From Ceratopteris richardii (taxonomy: Eukaryota > Streptophyta > Polypodiopsida > Polypodiales > Pteridaceae): a stretch of 64,000 nt of DNA. Position 1 is the stretch's first letter, and each line of letters begins with the position of its first letter. Of the stretch, positions 12,080 to 24,945 are shown one piece after another. The notes under the pieces were generated by a model. The model worked only from the letters and a program-made list of their open reading frames with translations. It was not told the origin of the DNA and did not search any database. The stretch covers positions 16,175,267-16,239,266 of the forward strand of contig CM035431.1 in assembly GCA_020310875.1 (NCBI GenBank), read 5' to 3'. Both the position numbers and the translations under genes were made by a program.

Positions 12080-12585
12080 TGCAATTCTGTTTGAAGTTAC
12101 TTCAAATGATTGTAAATGAAGTAAAGAAGTAATACCTGAACTTTCTTCAGTAATTGAACTATATCTGAAATTTGAGAAGTATCTTCATCAATTTGAGATA
12201 CCTTTATTGTTAGACTCAGAACTCTGATTACATGTCCCATTTCATAGAAATCTTTTGATCAATTTGTAGTTGAAGATAGTAGCTTCAAAATGAGCTATCA
12301 GTCATGAAAAACTTTACACTATACTGTGAGATCTAGCTTGTAGAAGTACAGTAAGATGTGCATTGAAAAACTCATAACTGTCAACTAGCTTTCATACTTA
12401 GATTTCTTCACACAAGAAGAATATGCTCAAATTCTTCTACACAAAAATGTGTTTTCTATTAGAGAAGATGTGTACAGAATGGCTTGGCCTTATTCCGATC
12501 ATAGCCATGGAAAACTCTCCTATTCTGAGTAGTTCTTCCTTACCATCTCTCTTAGAAAAGAATACCCGACAATTTAGGTTATCTA
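12080..12585. other. Flank of copia C1, no recognisable gene
   Basis: Sequence just outside the C1 3' LTR. The five bases ATCTA (12581-12585) should be the C1 target duplication; its partner would lie beyond the right edge of the window. Confidence 0.35.
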
Positions 12586-12815
12586 TGTTGGAGATAGACG
12601 TCTACGGAAGCACGCGAACAGCACAAGGAAGAAGAAGAAGCTTGGAGCACAAACACACAATACTGAATGTATTACTAGAGAATGTACAAAGATAAGTAGC
12701 CCATTAGGGTAATAGGCGTATATACAAGCCGAGGGAAAAAACCTCCTAAAGAGGGAAAAAAGTGCCCCGGCAGTCCTAGAGTGTTCACACACATCACTAC
12801 CTAAATATATCAACA
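12586..12815 (-). repeat. 3' LTR of copia C1
   Basis: On the minus strand the LTR begins TGTTGATATATTTAGG at 12815 and ends TATCTCCAACA at 12586, 230 bp with TG...CA ends. It is preceded by a purine-rich tract (CCCAGGGGGGATT). Small LTRs of this size are common in Ty1/copia elements. Confidence 0.75.
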
Positions 12816-12828
12816 AATCCCCCCTGGG
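12816..12828 (-). promoter_or_regulatory. Polypurine tract of C1
   Basis: The minus strand reads CCCAGGGGGGATT immediately before the LTR start; this is the plus-strand priming site for reverse transcription. Confidence 0.65.
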
Positions 12829-12879
12829 AGTGATGCGGTGAACAAGGAGCTGGCACTCATGTATAAAGAAGTGCTAAGC

Positions 12880-13490
12880 TGTTGGCATACAAGTCAGATG
12901 AAGAGCATACTAGCGCAACGGAGGAGTCATGCACAATACGGCAACAAGGCCCAATCATTTTTTCCATGGACCATTTACAACTCAAGTGATTTTAATCACT
13001 ACACAAACATTGTAAATTCCGTTTTTGGTAGAATAGACTCCATTTTGTGCAAGCCGAGGAGTCCTCGAGCTTGAGGAGTATTAGAACTAGCTACATATCA
13101 ATTTTCATAATTTTTAGACTCTGTTTGAGCCCTCAAATAGGCTCTAGAACCTAATTTTTAACTAGGCCGGACACTAGGTCTGGACAAGACCAAAGCTAGT
13201 TAGAAAACTATAAAAAGAGCTAGAGAGCTCATTTTTGAGGTTAGATTGTTTGTGAACTGAGCTTATGTAAGAGACTTTTTGACTAATGCAAAGAACTCCA
13301 TTGTTCCTCTCCTTGTTCTTGCCTTGTGTGCGCGTGTGTGTGTATGTGTGTGCATGCTTGTGTGCTTCTCACTCACACACTTGTGCCTTCACTTGATCAT
13401 AGTCTTCATACTAGTCCTCACGTCTCCACGGATTGACAATTATGAGGTGAATCTTCTCACGTTGGTACTCACGATTGTGCCAGAGTGACA
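12880..13490 (+). repeat. 5' LTR of G1
   Basis: Runs from TGTTGGCATAC to CAGAGTGACA. It contains a conserved U3 block (~13120-13200), a TATAAAAAG box at 13209-13217, a GT-rich stretch (~13327-13375) and U5. It matches the 3' LTR at 29241-29851 over its whole length. Confidence 0.92.
13209..13217 (+). promoter_or_regulatory. TATA box in G1 5' LTR
   Basis: TATAAAAAG, preceded by the conserved U3 block shared by G0, G1 and G2 and followed by GCTAGAGAGCTC. Transcription would be expected to start ~30 bases downstream. The same box is in the 3' LTR at 29570-29578. Confidence 0.7.
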
Positions 13491-13497
13491 CCAAATT

Positions 13498-13515
13498 TGG
13501 CGCCGTTGCCGGGGA
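13498..13515 (+). promoter_or_regulatory. Primer-binding site of G1 (tRNA-Asp)
   Basis: TGGCGCCGTTGCCGGGGA is an exact 18-nt complement of the 3' end of plant tRNA-Asp including CCA, a primer choice known from Athila/Tat-type Ty3/gypsy elements. It lies 7 bases after the LTR end. Confidence 0.9.
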
Positions 13516-14001
13516 GAGAGCTTCGAGGACGAGCGTGTGATGGTAAGACGTCGAGTTGAGACATTGGAGTTATAGGTAATATCCTTCCTTCTCTTTATTT
13601 TTCTTCATTTTTTCCTTACTTTCGCATCACCATCATCACCATCATCATCCCCACCATCTCCCACCTCCATCTCCACCTCCACAAAAAAATTCAGTTTTTT
13701 GGTCATATTACACTCCCCACCTCATTTCCCTCATTTCATTGTGAGAGAGAGCGAGAGAGAGCTTGCATGCTATCTGTTTTTGGTGTGTTTTTGAGCTTTT
13801 GTTGCAAGAACTAGCTGTACCACCTTCTCCAGCAGTGTGCGCAGGTACGACAGACTCTGCACAGGTCCCGGGACGACGACCTCCGTCTGTCGCGACAGAC
13901 AGAAAAACTTAATATTTTGTGAATGCGTGTTTGGCACGGTAACCTACACCATTAGAGCACTACAAATCACTAGAAGTTTCTCAAAAATTTGCATTTTTTC
14001 A

Positions 14002-14585
14002 GTCTATCGCGACAGACACCGTCTATCGCGACAGATACCGTCTATCGCGACAGACAGAGACCCACGATAGACCCCGTCTATCGCGACAGACACCTGTCTA
14101 TCGCGACAGACCAAAATTCCACGACAGATCCAGTCTATCGCGACAGACCACTCTATCGCAACAGACACCGTCTATCGCGACAGACACCGTCTATCGCGAC
14201 AGACACCGTCTATCGCGATAGACACCGTCTATCGCGACAGACAGAGACCCACGATAAACCCCGTCTATCGCGACAGACACCTGTCTATCGCGACAGACCA
14301 AAATTCCACGACAGATCCAGTCTATCGCGACAAACACCGTCTATTGCGACAGACCAAATCACGACAGACGACAGACAGCGTCTATCGCGACAGACCACTC
14401 TATCGCGACAGACACCGTCTCTCGCGACAGAGCACTCTATCGCGACAGACCACTCTATCGCGACAGACACTGTCTATCGCGATAGACCACTCTATCGCGA
14501 CAGATACCGTCTATCGCGATAGACACCGTCTATCGCGACAGACCACTCTATCGCGACAGACACCGTCTATCGCGATAGACAGACA
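14002..14585 (+). repeat. 19-bp minisatellite in G1 leader
   Basis: Some 25-30 units of TCTATCGCGACAGACACCG, with shorter variants ending in GACCAC. A larger block containing AGAGACCCACGAT and CAAAATTCCACGACAGATCC appears twice (~14060-14150 and ~14242-14330), showing amplification at two scales. The array is CpG-rich in an otherwise AT-rich leader, and every unit carries the palindrome TCGCGA. Long open frames through the array are a by-product of the repeat. Confidence 0.92.
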
Positions 14586-14740
14586 TTTTCGGCAAAAATT
14601 AAGGGGTAAATTTTTTGGAAATTTAGGCTAAATTTTGGGCATATTTGCACTCTCAAATACTCACACACTTGCAAAGGCCTTAGAAAAATGCATTAAAACT
14701 CCTGAAAGGTTCTGTTTGTCTGTTTAACCCCCTAAACCCT

Positions 14741-14860
14741 GAATGGTTATAACTTTTTCATACGAAATCCATTTTTTGAGCTCTAGGGCTTGTCGGAAAG
14801 CTCGTGGCATATCCTACACGCCCTCAACTGGTTTTTATAAGAATAATGCGTTGATTTTCA
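14741..14860 (+). other. Leader module shared with G2 and copia C2 LTR
   Basis: Contains GGTTATAACTTTTTCATACG, a short spacer, GTCGGAAAGCTCGTGG and ATCCTACAC..AACTGGTTTTTATAAG. The same ordered blocks occur in the G2 leader (45190-45310), in G0 (minus, ~8570-8470) and, more diverged, three times in the C2 LTR. Confidence 0.55.
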
Positions 14861-15057
14861 GATAGGATATTTGGAAGTTGACACACTGAGGGGTAGGAAC
14901 ACCAAGGGAGCTCTAGAGGAAATTTTTAGCAATACAAAAGGGGGAACAAGGGTCATTAAAAAAGTGTCTGAAATAAATTGTTTGTCAATTGAAGGATCAA
15001 CTTGAAGCTAAACTTGGGATTCTTACAGGATCATCGAGAGCTCTTGGAGAAAGCAAA

Positions 15058-15063
15058 GTAAGT
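15058..15063 (+). promoter_or_regulatory. Candidate 5' splice donor in G1 leader
   Basis: GCAAA/GTAAGT is a strong donor. The aligned site in G2 (45507) is AAGG/GTGAGT. Paired with the acceptor at 24924 it would remove gag-pol and put the third ORF first on a subgenomic RNA. Confidence 0.5.
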
Positions 15064-15446
15064 GCCAAGGAGAACAAGCTCGGGAACGTGCTTCCTGGGT
15101 AGACCAGCATCGCCAGGAGGAGCGACTTGAGGTTGGAACATCACTTAACCCCCTCAGTCTATTCTTAGCATAGGCTAAGTGCGAGTAGTTGTTCTGATTG
15201 ACTAGGGGTACGATAGGAACACTCAAGTTTGAAGAGCCCTTAATTTCTCAAGTGCAAGGGTAGGCAAAATTGTAGTCAAGGGATAACTTAAAGGAAAAGA
15301 ACTTAAACTAAGCGGACGCAGAACATCAAGTACGACCCACGAAAGTGCTCGTGATGACGCTTAACTAAAAACAAGAAAACACATCCAAAGGAACTTAAAA
15401 GGAACAAGTGACTGGTACCAAAGAATCAGCAACGTACAAAGGGCAT

Positions 15447-18400
15447 ATGAACCTTAGGTCAGGTAGACACCTAGGGAGAGACAGACAAAGTCTTAGATCT
15501 TCAGAGGCTAGTGTCAATCATACTGCGAGGTCTTGGGCCCAGCAGTTGAGCCATCATTCGCATTACCCTAGTTCTGAGACTAGCGAGTCTGAGATGTCCC
15601 ACGGTATGGAGAGACCTACAGGAAGTTCTGGGGTGCCATATTTACATAGGGTGGAAGGCCCTTACAAGATGCAACTCGAGTACCTTAGGACCAACCGATT
15701 AGGTGCTAGCATCTATGAGGACGGCCTAAGAAGAGCGGTGGTCCAGATTAAAAACCCTGACCAATCCATTGGACTAGAGCGCCCAGCTGTCAAGTTTGAA
15801 AATGGAGCATACTTGGACAAGGAAGGGACAATATATGTAGTCACCAGTCATCCCGATAGGACAGATGAATTTGGGAATGTGGTCCCGGAAACGGACTTAG
15901 GTGACCTAGAGCAAGGAAACATGGGCGAAGAACCTAGAACCCCCCGAGGCAAATCTGTTCTCACGAGGATTATCACACCAGAGTGGATTCCCCAAGATAA
16001 TAAGAGCATAGATCTCCTCTTGAACCGAGAGACGGATGAAGCCTTTTGGAGATATAGACCTAGTCAGCCGAGTGAGGTAGGAACAATCATGATATATGAG
16101 TTCAAAGATCCTGATATTCCAGGAAGAGTGACCTACTTAGATCACTCTTCAGAGAGGATCTTTGGGGTTACAGAAAATGATAGGCATGCTTACACTTGGA
16201 AGGGAGAATTTATTTTCCCCCAACCAAGATCGAATGTGTCCTTTGGTCGCCAAGGAGCTGGACCATCTCAAGCTCAGGGGACTCAAAGAGAAAGGAGTCG
16301 AGAGAGACCTGAGGTAAGCTTTGCCAACTCTTGGGGAAGAGAAAGAACGAGAATGGAAACGAATAGAGGGGAACCTGAGGGACATAGAGCCCCAGGGAAC
16401 CGAAGAAATGCCGATGATTTCCCTTTGCCAAGACCAAGAGAGCACACGAGGACCTTGAGACCGACCCAGCTAGTTAAGTCCATGAAAAACTACTTCGATG
16501 GCACTGGAGACCCCTACGATCATGTAGCCGAGTTTAAGCAAGTCTTGAGAGCTGAACAAGTTGAAGACCTGTTCACGCAGTACAATACCTTTGGTTTAAC
16601 CCTTAGGAACACCGCCCTGACATGGTTTCAGCCACTAAACGAGAGGCAGTTTAGAAGCATAGATCAACTTTTAGAGGCATTCATTATCGAATTCTCTAAA
16701 AGTGGCATAAGGCATAATACTTCCTCATTGATATACAGCTTCAAGCAGACCCCGCAAGAGACTGTGAGACTTGCAGGAAGAAGATTTAGGCAATATCTTG
16801 AGCGATGTCCTGGTCTTGAGTTACCCACAGCCGCTAAGCAAGTGGCTTTATTCTTGGATGGATTGCTAAGTACCAAATTGAGATCATATGTGTACTTGAA
16901 GGACCCCCGGACTATAGAAGAATGTGTACGCATGTGCATCGATATTGAGGATAACCTAGGGGAGGAGTTAGAGCTATCCAAAATCTACAAAGATTCAGAT
17001 AGTACCTCTAGCCTCTCTTCCTCACAATCCACATCAATTGAGGAACTTGCGGAAAAAGTAGCTCAAAAACTAGGCGTCTCTAGTAAACAAATTCCTAGAT
17101 TTGCCCCAGTAAAGAGGTGCTATACTTGCGGTGGTGACCATATGGCAAACGCATGTCCCATCACGGCTCAACCCCAAGTGAACCCTAGCAGCCAATATTG
17201 CACCATAGAGCGAAGGTACACAAATCACTTAGCACAGGACTGCCCATACAATAAGCAAGCGGTTAGGCAAACCTACCCTCAGCCATACCCTCAACAAGGC
17301 AGATACCAGAGTCAATATTCACCACAACAGTATATTAGGCCTCAGCAAAATTACCAACCGCAATATCAAGCCCAAATGAGACCCCAGTCAGTGCTAGCAC
17401 AGCAACCACCTGCTCCTACTAATGTGATTCCGGTCAAGTATGCTGCTGCAGAAGAAAACCTGAATAGAGCGATAGTCCCAATAACACCATTAATCTCAGA
17501 AAGTGATCCCTGTGACCATAGCTTTGATTCTACACATGTTGATAGTCCCCAGGCTTACTACATGCAGTCTCCTGAACATGGTGAGTCTTACTACAGTGAG
17601 GAACCGAGTGAACCTATTTGGGAGCCTGAATATGCTAATGTCATGTACACAAACCCCAACTCTAGACCTCAACCTAGGCAGATACGACCCCCTTTTCCTA
17701 GAGGACCTTGCTTCAGATGCCAGGGTGATCACCTCATACGTGATTGCCCCATGCCTGCACCTACACAACCCCAATCAGTGACGATCCAAGGCTTTTGCCA
17801 AGAGTGCGGAAAGGAACATCTCTTACGAGATTTTCCCAAGAATCCCAGCAATATGCCAAAAATCACTCCGATTAATGTTATTGGGTTAGTGGTAAATTCC
17901 ACAGGAAGTGTCACTTCCACTGCACCAGTGCAGGTAATCACTAGAGCTCAAGCATTGCAGCAAAACCAAGGGGTAAGCCAGAAAAAGAGCCCAGACGCTA
18001 GCGATATTGAGGGCCAAAATAAGAAGAGAACAAGAGCTTGGAGAGATAGCCGTGAACGTATGAAAAGGCAATGGGCAAAGAAGATGAGTGAACTCGAGGA
18101 AAGCCTCAGAGAAACAAAGGCCAGGATAACTGAACTCACATCTCAAACTCCCTCTCACACTACCCCACCTCCACCATTCCCAACTCCATCTGACCCGCCA
18201 CCTTCCAACCCGCCTCACCTACTTCCACCACCCCCTAGAGTAAGATCAGTCCTAGCAGATCCCACTCCCGAAGACCTTAATATGATGCTTAAAGCATATC
18301 AGGCCAGAATCCAAGAAGGGCCAAACGTAACTGATCATGAAAAGTGTTACCCAAGAGCAGAACTAGAGCTAGAACGAACCAAAATTTGTGCTAAGATGGT

Positions 18401-21400
18401 GGAACTGGCTCAGACCATGTTTGAAGCCAGTCGCCTATTTAACATCTCTAGTTCAGCGAAGACACAGTTGCACTTTGATGGACTGTTAGAAAGAATAGAG
18501 AAGCTGACTGCACAATCAGAAAAGGAACCCGCCTCTCAACACAAGGACAAGGCAAGTGAAAGAGTAAGCATTCCTGCTCAGGAAGCCTATGTGCCTGAAG
18601 CCTATGTGCCTAACTCTACGGAGCCAGACACTTCATCTTCTATGAATCGGTTCACACCAGAATTCCTACGCGAGATTCAAGAAGACAAATGGGCTAAAGA
18701 GAGTGAAGTCCCTCCTCCTATTGAACTTGTGGATGATGCACGCGACCAATTCCCACAAGACATCCCATCCATTTATGAGGAGCAGGAGAGCACCCACTCT
18801 CAGGAAAGACTAGACTTTGAGTCTAACTCTCTACAAGAATTACCCCACTTCACAGGCCCATGGGAAGCTAAGTCTACTTGTATGAAAGCACCCACGGTCA
18901 TGGTACGAAATGAGGACTCAGTCTTACCTAGGAACACAGAGGTAGTGAAAAACACTAAAGTGCAGTGCAATCTCAAGTTAGAAGAGCTACTCAAGGTTAG
19001 ACCTGAATTATGGAAACATGTCGCCAAACAAGTACCAGCGATAGTGAAACCTCATTCCCAGGTAGGATCACATAGGACAGTGCCAGAGATACCCTTGGAT
19101 AAGATAGGAGACATGAGTGAGGGCGAAGAGGGAAACACATATCTCCCCATCACTCATCCGGGATACACAACCAAGGCCATCTTGGACTCAGGTGAAGGAG
19201 TTGCAATTGTTACCACTTCCTTATGGAAACGATGGGGCAAGCCAGCTCTCAGGCCAACGAGAATGAAATTGCAGATGGCTGACGGGCACATAGAAAGACC
19301 CTTAGGACTACTCGAGGGGATAACTCTCACTACTTGTGGTGTAGAGTTTGAGCACACATTTGCTATCCGTGACTTTAGCAAAATCAAGCATATGAGATGA
19401 TTTTGGGAAGACCATTTATGCGACAGTTGCAAGTGGTACAGGATTGGGGAACCAATTCCTTGTATTTGCAGCACTTAGGTGTTACAACCAAAGTCAATCT
19501 CAAGGATTACTCTCATAGAGATGTCCCTCCTATCCAATGGAACCCCATCCATAGAGCCAAAGATGATACGGAATCCGTGCATTCCCTAGGATCAGGATCC
19601 TCATGGATGCATGAAGACACTCACTTATGGATGTGTAAGGTAGCAGTAGAAGAAGAGAAGAGAGAAAAAGCCAAGGAGATAGGTGCAAAAGAAACCCATA
19701 GATCAATCCAAGACCCAGCCTATGCACCTGTAGTTTTTCCAGACGAAGAATTCGAACCTCACGGCTGGGCAGAAATTCTAGCAACCATGGATGTAGCCAT
19801 CAATGAAGAACAATGGACACCTCACTGTGATGAGGATGGCTATGACATTTCAGTCTTCTCCATAGAGCCGATCATGGGAGAGGCAGTTTTAGAAGAGTGT
19901 GAACCTAGCCCTGATGCATTTGAGGATGCGAGCGACTCCGATCTAGAGTCAATCATTATGGACCCACCTTTTGCATCAGATGAGGAATACTTCTATGAAG
20001 TAGAATTTCAACCCCAGAAGCACGGAGAGCTTACAAAGGATGTAAGGCTAGCCACATATGTAACCTCTAAGGAAGAAGGAAAGGAAAGAAAGAAGAGAGA
20101 AGTCACACCAGAAGAGGAAGAATCTTTGTTTGAGGTCCCGGAAAATTTTAAGAAGTATGAGATAGATGAAAGGAGAGTCATGATTAGAATGCCTAAACGA
20201 GAGGCACAATCAGGAGAGGCCTATGATAACAAAGAAACCACCAAGAAAATAGTGGTAGCCATAGAAGAAGGAGAAGAGAGGTGCACTTACATAGGACATG
20301 ACCTCACTGAGGAAGAAGAGCATGAGCTGATAGCCTTGCTAAGAGAATACAGAGATGTATTTGCTTGGAGTTACAAGGATTTGAAAGGAGTGGACCCGGA
20401 CATATGCTCACATACGATTCCCATGACTACAGAGGCCAGACCCTAAAAACAAAAGCCACACATACAATGACAACTATGCTGCCAAGATCAAAGAAGAGAT
20501 AGACCGCTTGATTGAAGCTGGATTTATCTATGAAATTGAGCACACTGAATGGGTATCCCCTATTGTGGTGGTGCCCAAGAAGAACGGCAAATTACGAGTA
20601 TGCATTAACTTGAAGAAGGTTAATGAAGCCACGATCAGGGATAATTACCCGCTTCCTATCACTGAGCATCTATTAGAAAGGGTGGCAGGCAAGGAAGTGT
20701 ACAACTTCCTAGATGGGTTCTCTGGCTACAATTAAGTGGCCATTGCACCAGAAGATCAGCATAAAACGGCTTTTGCCACAGAGTGGGGTATATTCGCTTT
20801 TAGGGTAATGCCATTCGGGCTGACCAATGCTCCCGCAACCTTCCAAAGGCTGATGTGCCATGTATTTAAGGAGTTCCTGAGGAAGAACTTAGAAGTCTAT
20901 GTTGATGATCTTTGTGCTCATTCCAACATTAGACAAACCCATATTCTTGAACTCAGACAAATCTTTGACAAATGTAGAGAATATCAAGTCTGCCTAAACC
21001 CAGAAAAATGTGTTTTTATGGTCAGGCAAGGCAAAATTCTAGGACACATAGTGTCAAAGAATGGCATATCTACGGATGAAGAGAAAGTAAGAGCTATAGT
21101 CGAATTACCTAGGCCAAAGAATGTCAAGGAAGTACAAGCTTTCATGGGGCATTGTGCTTATTACCGACGATTTATACACATGTATGCCATCATTGCAAAG
21201 CCTCTGTACGGACTTCTGACAAACTTTGAGTGGACTGAGAAGAATTCCTTCAATGAGCTTAAACGGCGATTATGTTCAGCACCAATCTTAACCACACCGG
21301 ATTGGAATAAGCCTTTCCATGTTCATGTGGATGCATCCAATTATGCCATTGGATGTGTGCTTGCACAACCTACTGGTGAAGGTAATATGGATCTTCCAAT

Positions 21401-24400
21401 TGCCTATGCTAGTAGACAATTGAATGCAGCTGAACGAAATTATACCACTACTGAGAGAGAAGGCTTAGGCATGGTATATGCAGTTAAGAAATTTAGACAC
21501 TATTTGCTTGCAAATAAGTTTAAATTTTTTACTGATCATCAGGCATTGCTATACCTCGTAAACAAGCCATGCAATACAGGAAGATTAGTAAGATGGTTTC
21601 TCTTGCTAATGGAATATGATTTTGAGGTTATGGTAAGGAAAGGGAAGACTCACTTGCGTGCAGACCATCTCTCTAGGCTCACATCTAGAGAAGCCCCACA
21701 AGGAGTGTCAGATGACCTTCCTGCTGCTTACTTGTTTAATTTGGAAGTGGTGCCGCAGTGGGCTAAGCCATTAGTGCCAGTATTGACGTACGAGCCTAAC
21801 CACTCAGTAATAGCCACACAGGATAGAGAGGTAGTAAAAGCCCAAAAGTACCACATCATGGCAGGAAGTATGTACAAGCACACAGATCAAGGGATCTTGG
21901 CCTGTTGTGTGGAAGAGGATGAGTACGCTAAATGGTTGCAATTAGCACATGTAGGTGCATTAGAGCAACACTACTCAAAGCAACGAACCCTACAGACACT
22001 AAGGAGACTCGGAGTGCACTGGCCTACTATGGAGGCTGACGTCCAAAAGTTGTGCAAGGAATGCCCAATCTGTTGCACTAAACCACCTATGGAACATGCC
22101 ACTCTTTATCAAGTGTCCATAGTGCCAGATTGGAGTGAACCACTAGTATCCTTCCTGGGGACGAAAACATTCCCTCCAGACATGACTCTAGTTAGGAAAA
22201 GAAGTCTAGAACAAGAAGCCCTAGAGTACTCACTCATTGGTGATAATGTCTACAAGCGTGGTAAGGATGGTTACCTGAGACTTTGTGTTCATGAGAGTGA
22301 ATATCTAAAGATTTTGGAAACTGCTCACCAAGGTGTAGCAGGAGGACACTTTGGACCAGATCGGGTGATCAAGGCAATATTATTTGCAGGTTTCTGGTGG
22401 CCGACCCTTCACATGGATGCACATACCTATGTGAAACGGTGTGATGTTTGTCAAAGAACTCAGTATCCTATACGCAAAGACGACATGCCACTGAAACCTA
22501 TGATGGGTGGACGTGCATTCTCTAAGTGGGGAATAGACTTCATAGGTCCTATTAATCCCCCAGCCAAGGGTTCACATGCTGAATATATCATTGTGGCCAC
22601 GGATTATCTCACCAAGTGGGTAGAGGTAAAAGCTATGACAAAGAACGATGCTCAGACTACTGCTAAGTTCTTATTTGAGAATGTATTCACTAGATACGGG
22701 CTACCCATAGAGCTAGTTAGCGATAGAGGCACTCACTTCTTGAATGAAGTTATTGAAAATCTGCTCCAAGAATTTTTGGTAGTACATAAGAAGTCTGCCC
22801 CCTATCACCCTCAAGCTAATGGCCAGGCTGAGAGCACCAATAAGATCTTATGCAATGTACTGACGAAATTAGTGAACAATAAACGCTCTGATTGGGACAA
22901 ACAGCTACACCATGCTGTTTGGGCATACCGAGTCGCCTACAAAACGGTACTCCAAGCCACCCCCTTTCAGATGGTATTTGGCCAAAATGGAGTGCTACCG
23001 TTGGACTTCCTAATACCTACATTGAAAGTAGCACAAGAGCATGAATGGACGGGTCATGAACTCTCCTCTAGACTTTTCGACCTTGAACGATTAGGAGAAA
23101 CAAGACTGAGGGCGGCTGCAGGGATATATGCAGCTAAGAAACGACAGAAGCCATACTTTGATGCCCACGTGAAGGATAAAGGCTTGAAGGCTGGAGACTT
23201 AGTTTTAGTCTACACATTGAAGCAACATGCGAGAAAATTGGAGAAGAGAGGCTATGGACCCATGATTATTAACAGAATCTCAACAAGTGGAGCAGTGCAA
23301 CTAGCCACATTAGAAGGTGACATTCTCCCAAGCTACATAAGCGGGTGCAGGGTCAAGTTATATCAGGAACCTCTGACGGAAGAGATGCTAAGTCGACTCA
23401 ATATTGCTAAGAAACGCAAAGAAGAAGAAAAGCGAATTCGAGAAGAAGCCCAAGCAGAAGCATTGGAACGCATCCGGAGAATGAAGTTGAGAAGACAGAA
23501 TAGGGAGCAATCTAGGACGGATGCCTATGCAGATCAAGGATATCATGTGACTATGTGTGAAGTTTCAGGTATCAGCGCTCAAAGGATAATTGATGGACGT
23601 CCTTTTATAACCTTAGAGATAGGACAAAGAAAGGGTGCAAGGACTGTGAGAACCTTGATTGACTCAGGTGCAGCCACTAGTGCTGTTAAATTGTCTTATT
23701 GTCAAGAATTGAGATTAACTGTCAAACCTATAGAAGCATATCTCATAGGATTGGGAGGTGTGGAAACACCTTGCATGGGCGAGGTGGATCTTCCCATCTC
23801 CATTCAAGACGAAGTGATGATAGTCAAAGTATTAGTGTGTCAAGATGAGGACCTCACTGAGCCTCTTGTCTTGGGTCAGGACTGGATCTATGATCATGCA
23901 GTCAACCTAAACCTAAGAAGCGGACTTCTTCAGGTATGGGTAAATCATAACCGAATTACAGTTGAATTGGAAAAGGAGGCACTCAAGGAACTAGGTAAAA
24001 CACAAACTCCTGGTCCTTCCAGGGGTGCACATGAAGTTGACAATGCTATTCTTGTCCAAAAATGTATGATGCAGAAAGAGGATTGTCTCAACAATGGAGC
24101 CAGGGAGAGGACGGAACTCCCTTCTTTTCCAAAGGTCAGAAGGATGCAGCAGCCAACGGCAGATCAAATACAGAAGAAGCAGAACACTACCTGTACTGGA
24201 GGCCAAAAAAAGGAGCAAAGCAGATTGTTTCAGCCGATGAAACAAGTATGGAGGCGAAAAGGCGAACACCCTGTTCCGACCAGGCCAACACCACGACCAA
24301 AACCTCTTATTAGTAATCAACAGCACGATACTAATAAGAAGCCTTTCATAAGTTCTTCTGCGAAAGTGAAGTCTATGTGGGTACCCAAGAAGTCAATGAA

Positions 24401-24734
24401 GGCAAGCCCACAATCACGATAAATCTGGGTGCCTAAGGCTTGCTTGCGGGCTCAAATAGCTACACCAAGGCCGCAACCGATACAACATGTTTCACTCACA
24501 TGAACATTTGAGGCCCAGTCTTACGCATCACGCACGGACACATATTCTTCCATGAGCACTAGTAGAATCACTTGTAAATGGGTCCCTAAAAAGCCTCATC
24601 TTCAAGCAGATACCCCTATCAAACTCTTCAGAGTCTCCACAAAATCAAGATCAAAGCCCATCCACTGCATTTGGCAACCTAAAACTTGTAATAAACCCCC
24701 GGACCCCAGTTGTAAATCCATGCCCACCTACTAA
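15447..24734 (+). pseudogene. Gag-pol polyprotein of G1, mutated
   Basis: Start chosen at the ATG of MNLRSGRHLGRD, which matches the G2 start; an upstream in-frame ATG at 15408 is not shared. Order: Gag domain (~16440-16980), CCHC-like knuckles (~17120, 17720 and 17800; the last has lost its final Cys to Phe), first retropepsin (DSGE at 19185, where G2 has DSGA), RT (YVDD at 20898-20909), RNase H (~21240-21680), H2C2 module 1 (~21948-22075), H2C2 module 2 (~22320-22455), DDE integrase core (~22530-22830), second retropepsin-like domain (DSG at 23661) and W-x-P-K repeats. Lesions by comparison with G2: a frameshift near 19391, a TAA and compensating frameshift at 20444-20470, CAA to TAA at 20733 and a TAA at 24420. 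Two codons are missing near 21240. Polyprotein length otherwise equals that of G2. Confidence 0.9.
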
Positions 24735-24897
24735 CTACGTCACTCTCACACTACATCATTCCACTTAGTTCTTAGGTCCAACCAATTCCTAACTACACAC
24801 ACAAGCACCGAGCACTTATTAACCTACTAATCTCTCCCGAACCTCATGATAATGTTGTAATGGGGACAAAAACGGTTCTAACTTGTCCTTTACAATG

Positions 24898-24924
24898 TTA
24901 ACACATGTTTCTATATTCTCACAG
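24898..24924 (+). promoter_or_regulatory. Candidate 3' splice acceptor before G1 third ORF
   Basis: TTTCTATATTCTCACAG ends at 24924, with a possible branch point TTCTAAC ~45 bases upstream. The third-ORF ATG follows 21 bases later. Same arrangement as in G2 and G3. Confidence 0.5.
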
Positions 24925-24945
24925 AATTAGGAGGCAAGAAGTAAC

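Noticed and set aside
13989-14631. Long open frames with repeated RQTPSIATD/YRDR text
   Set aside because: They are translations of the 19-bp minisatellite, which happens to lack stops in several frames; no start context or relative.
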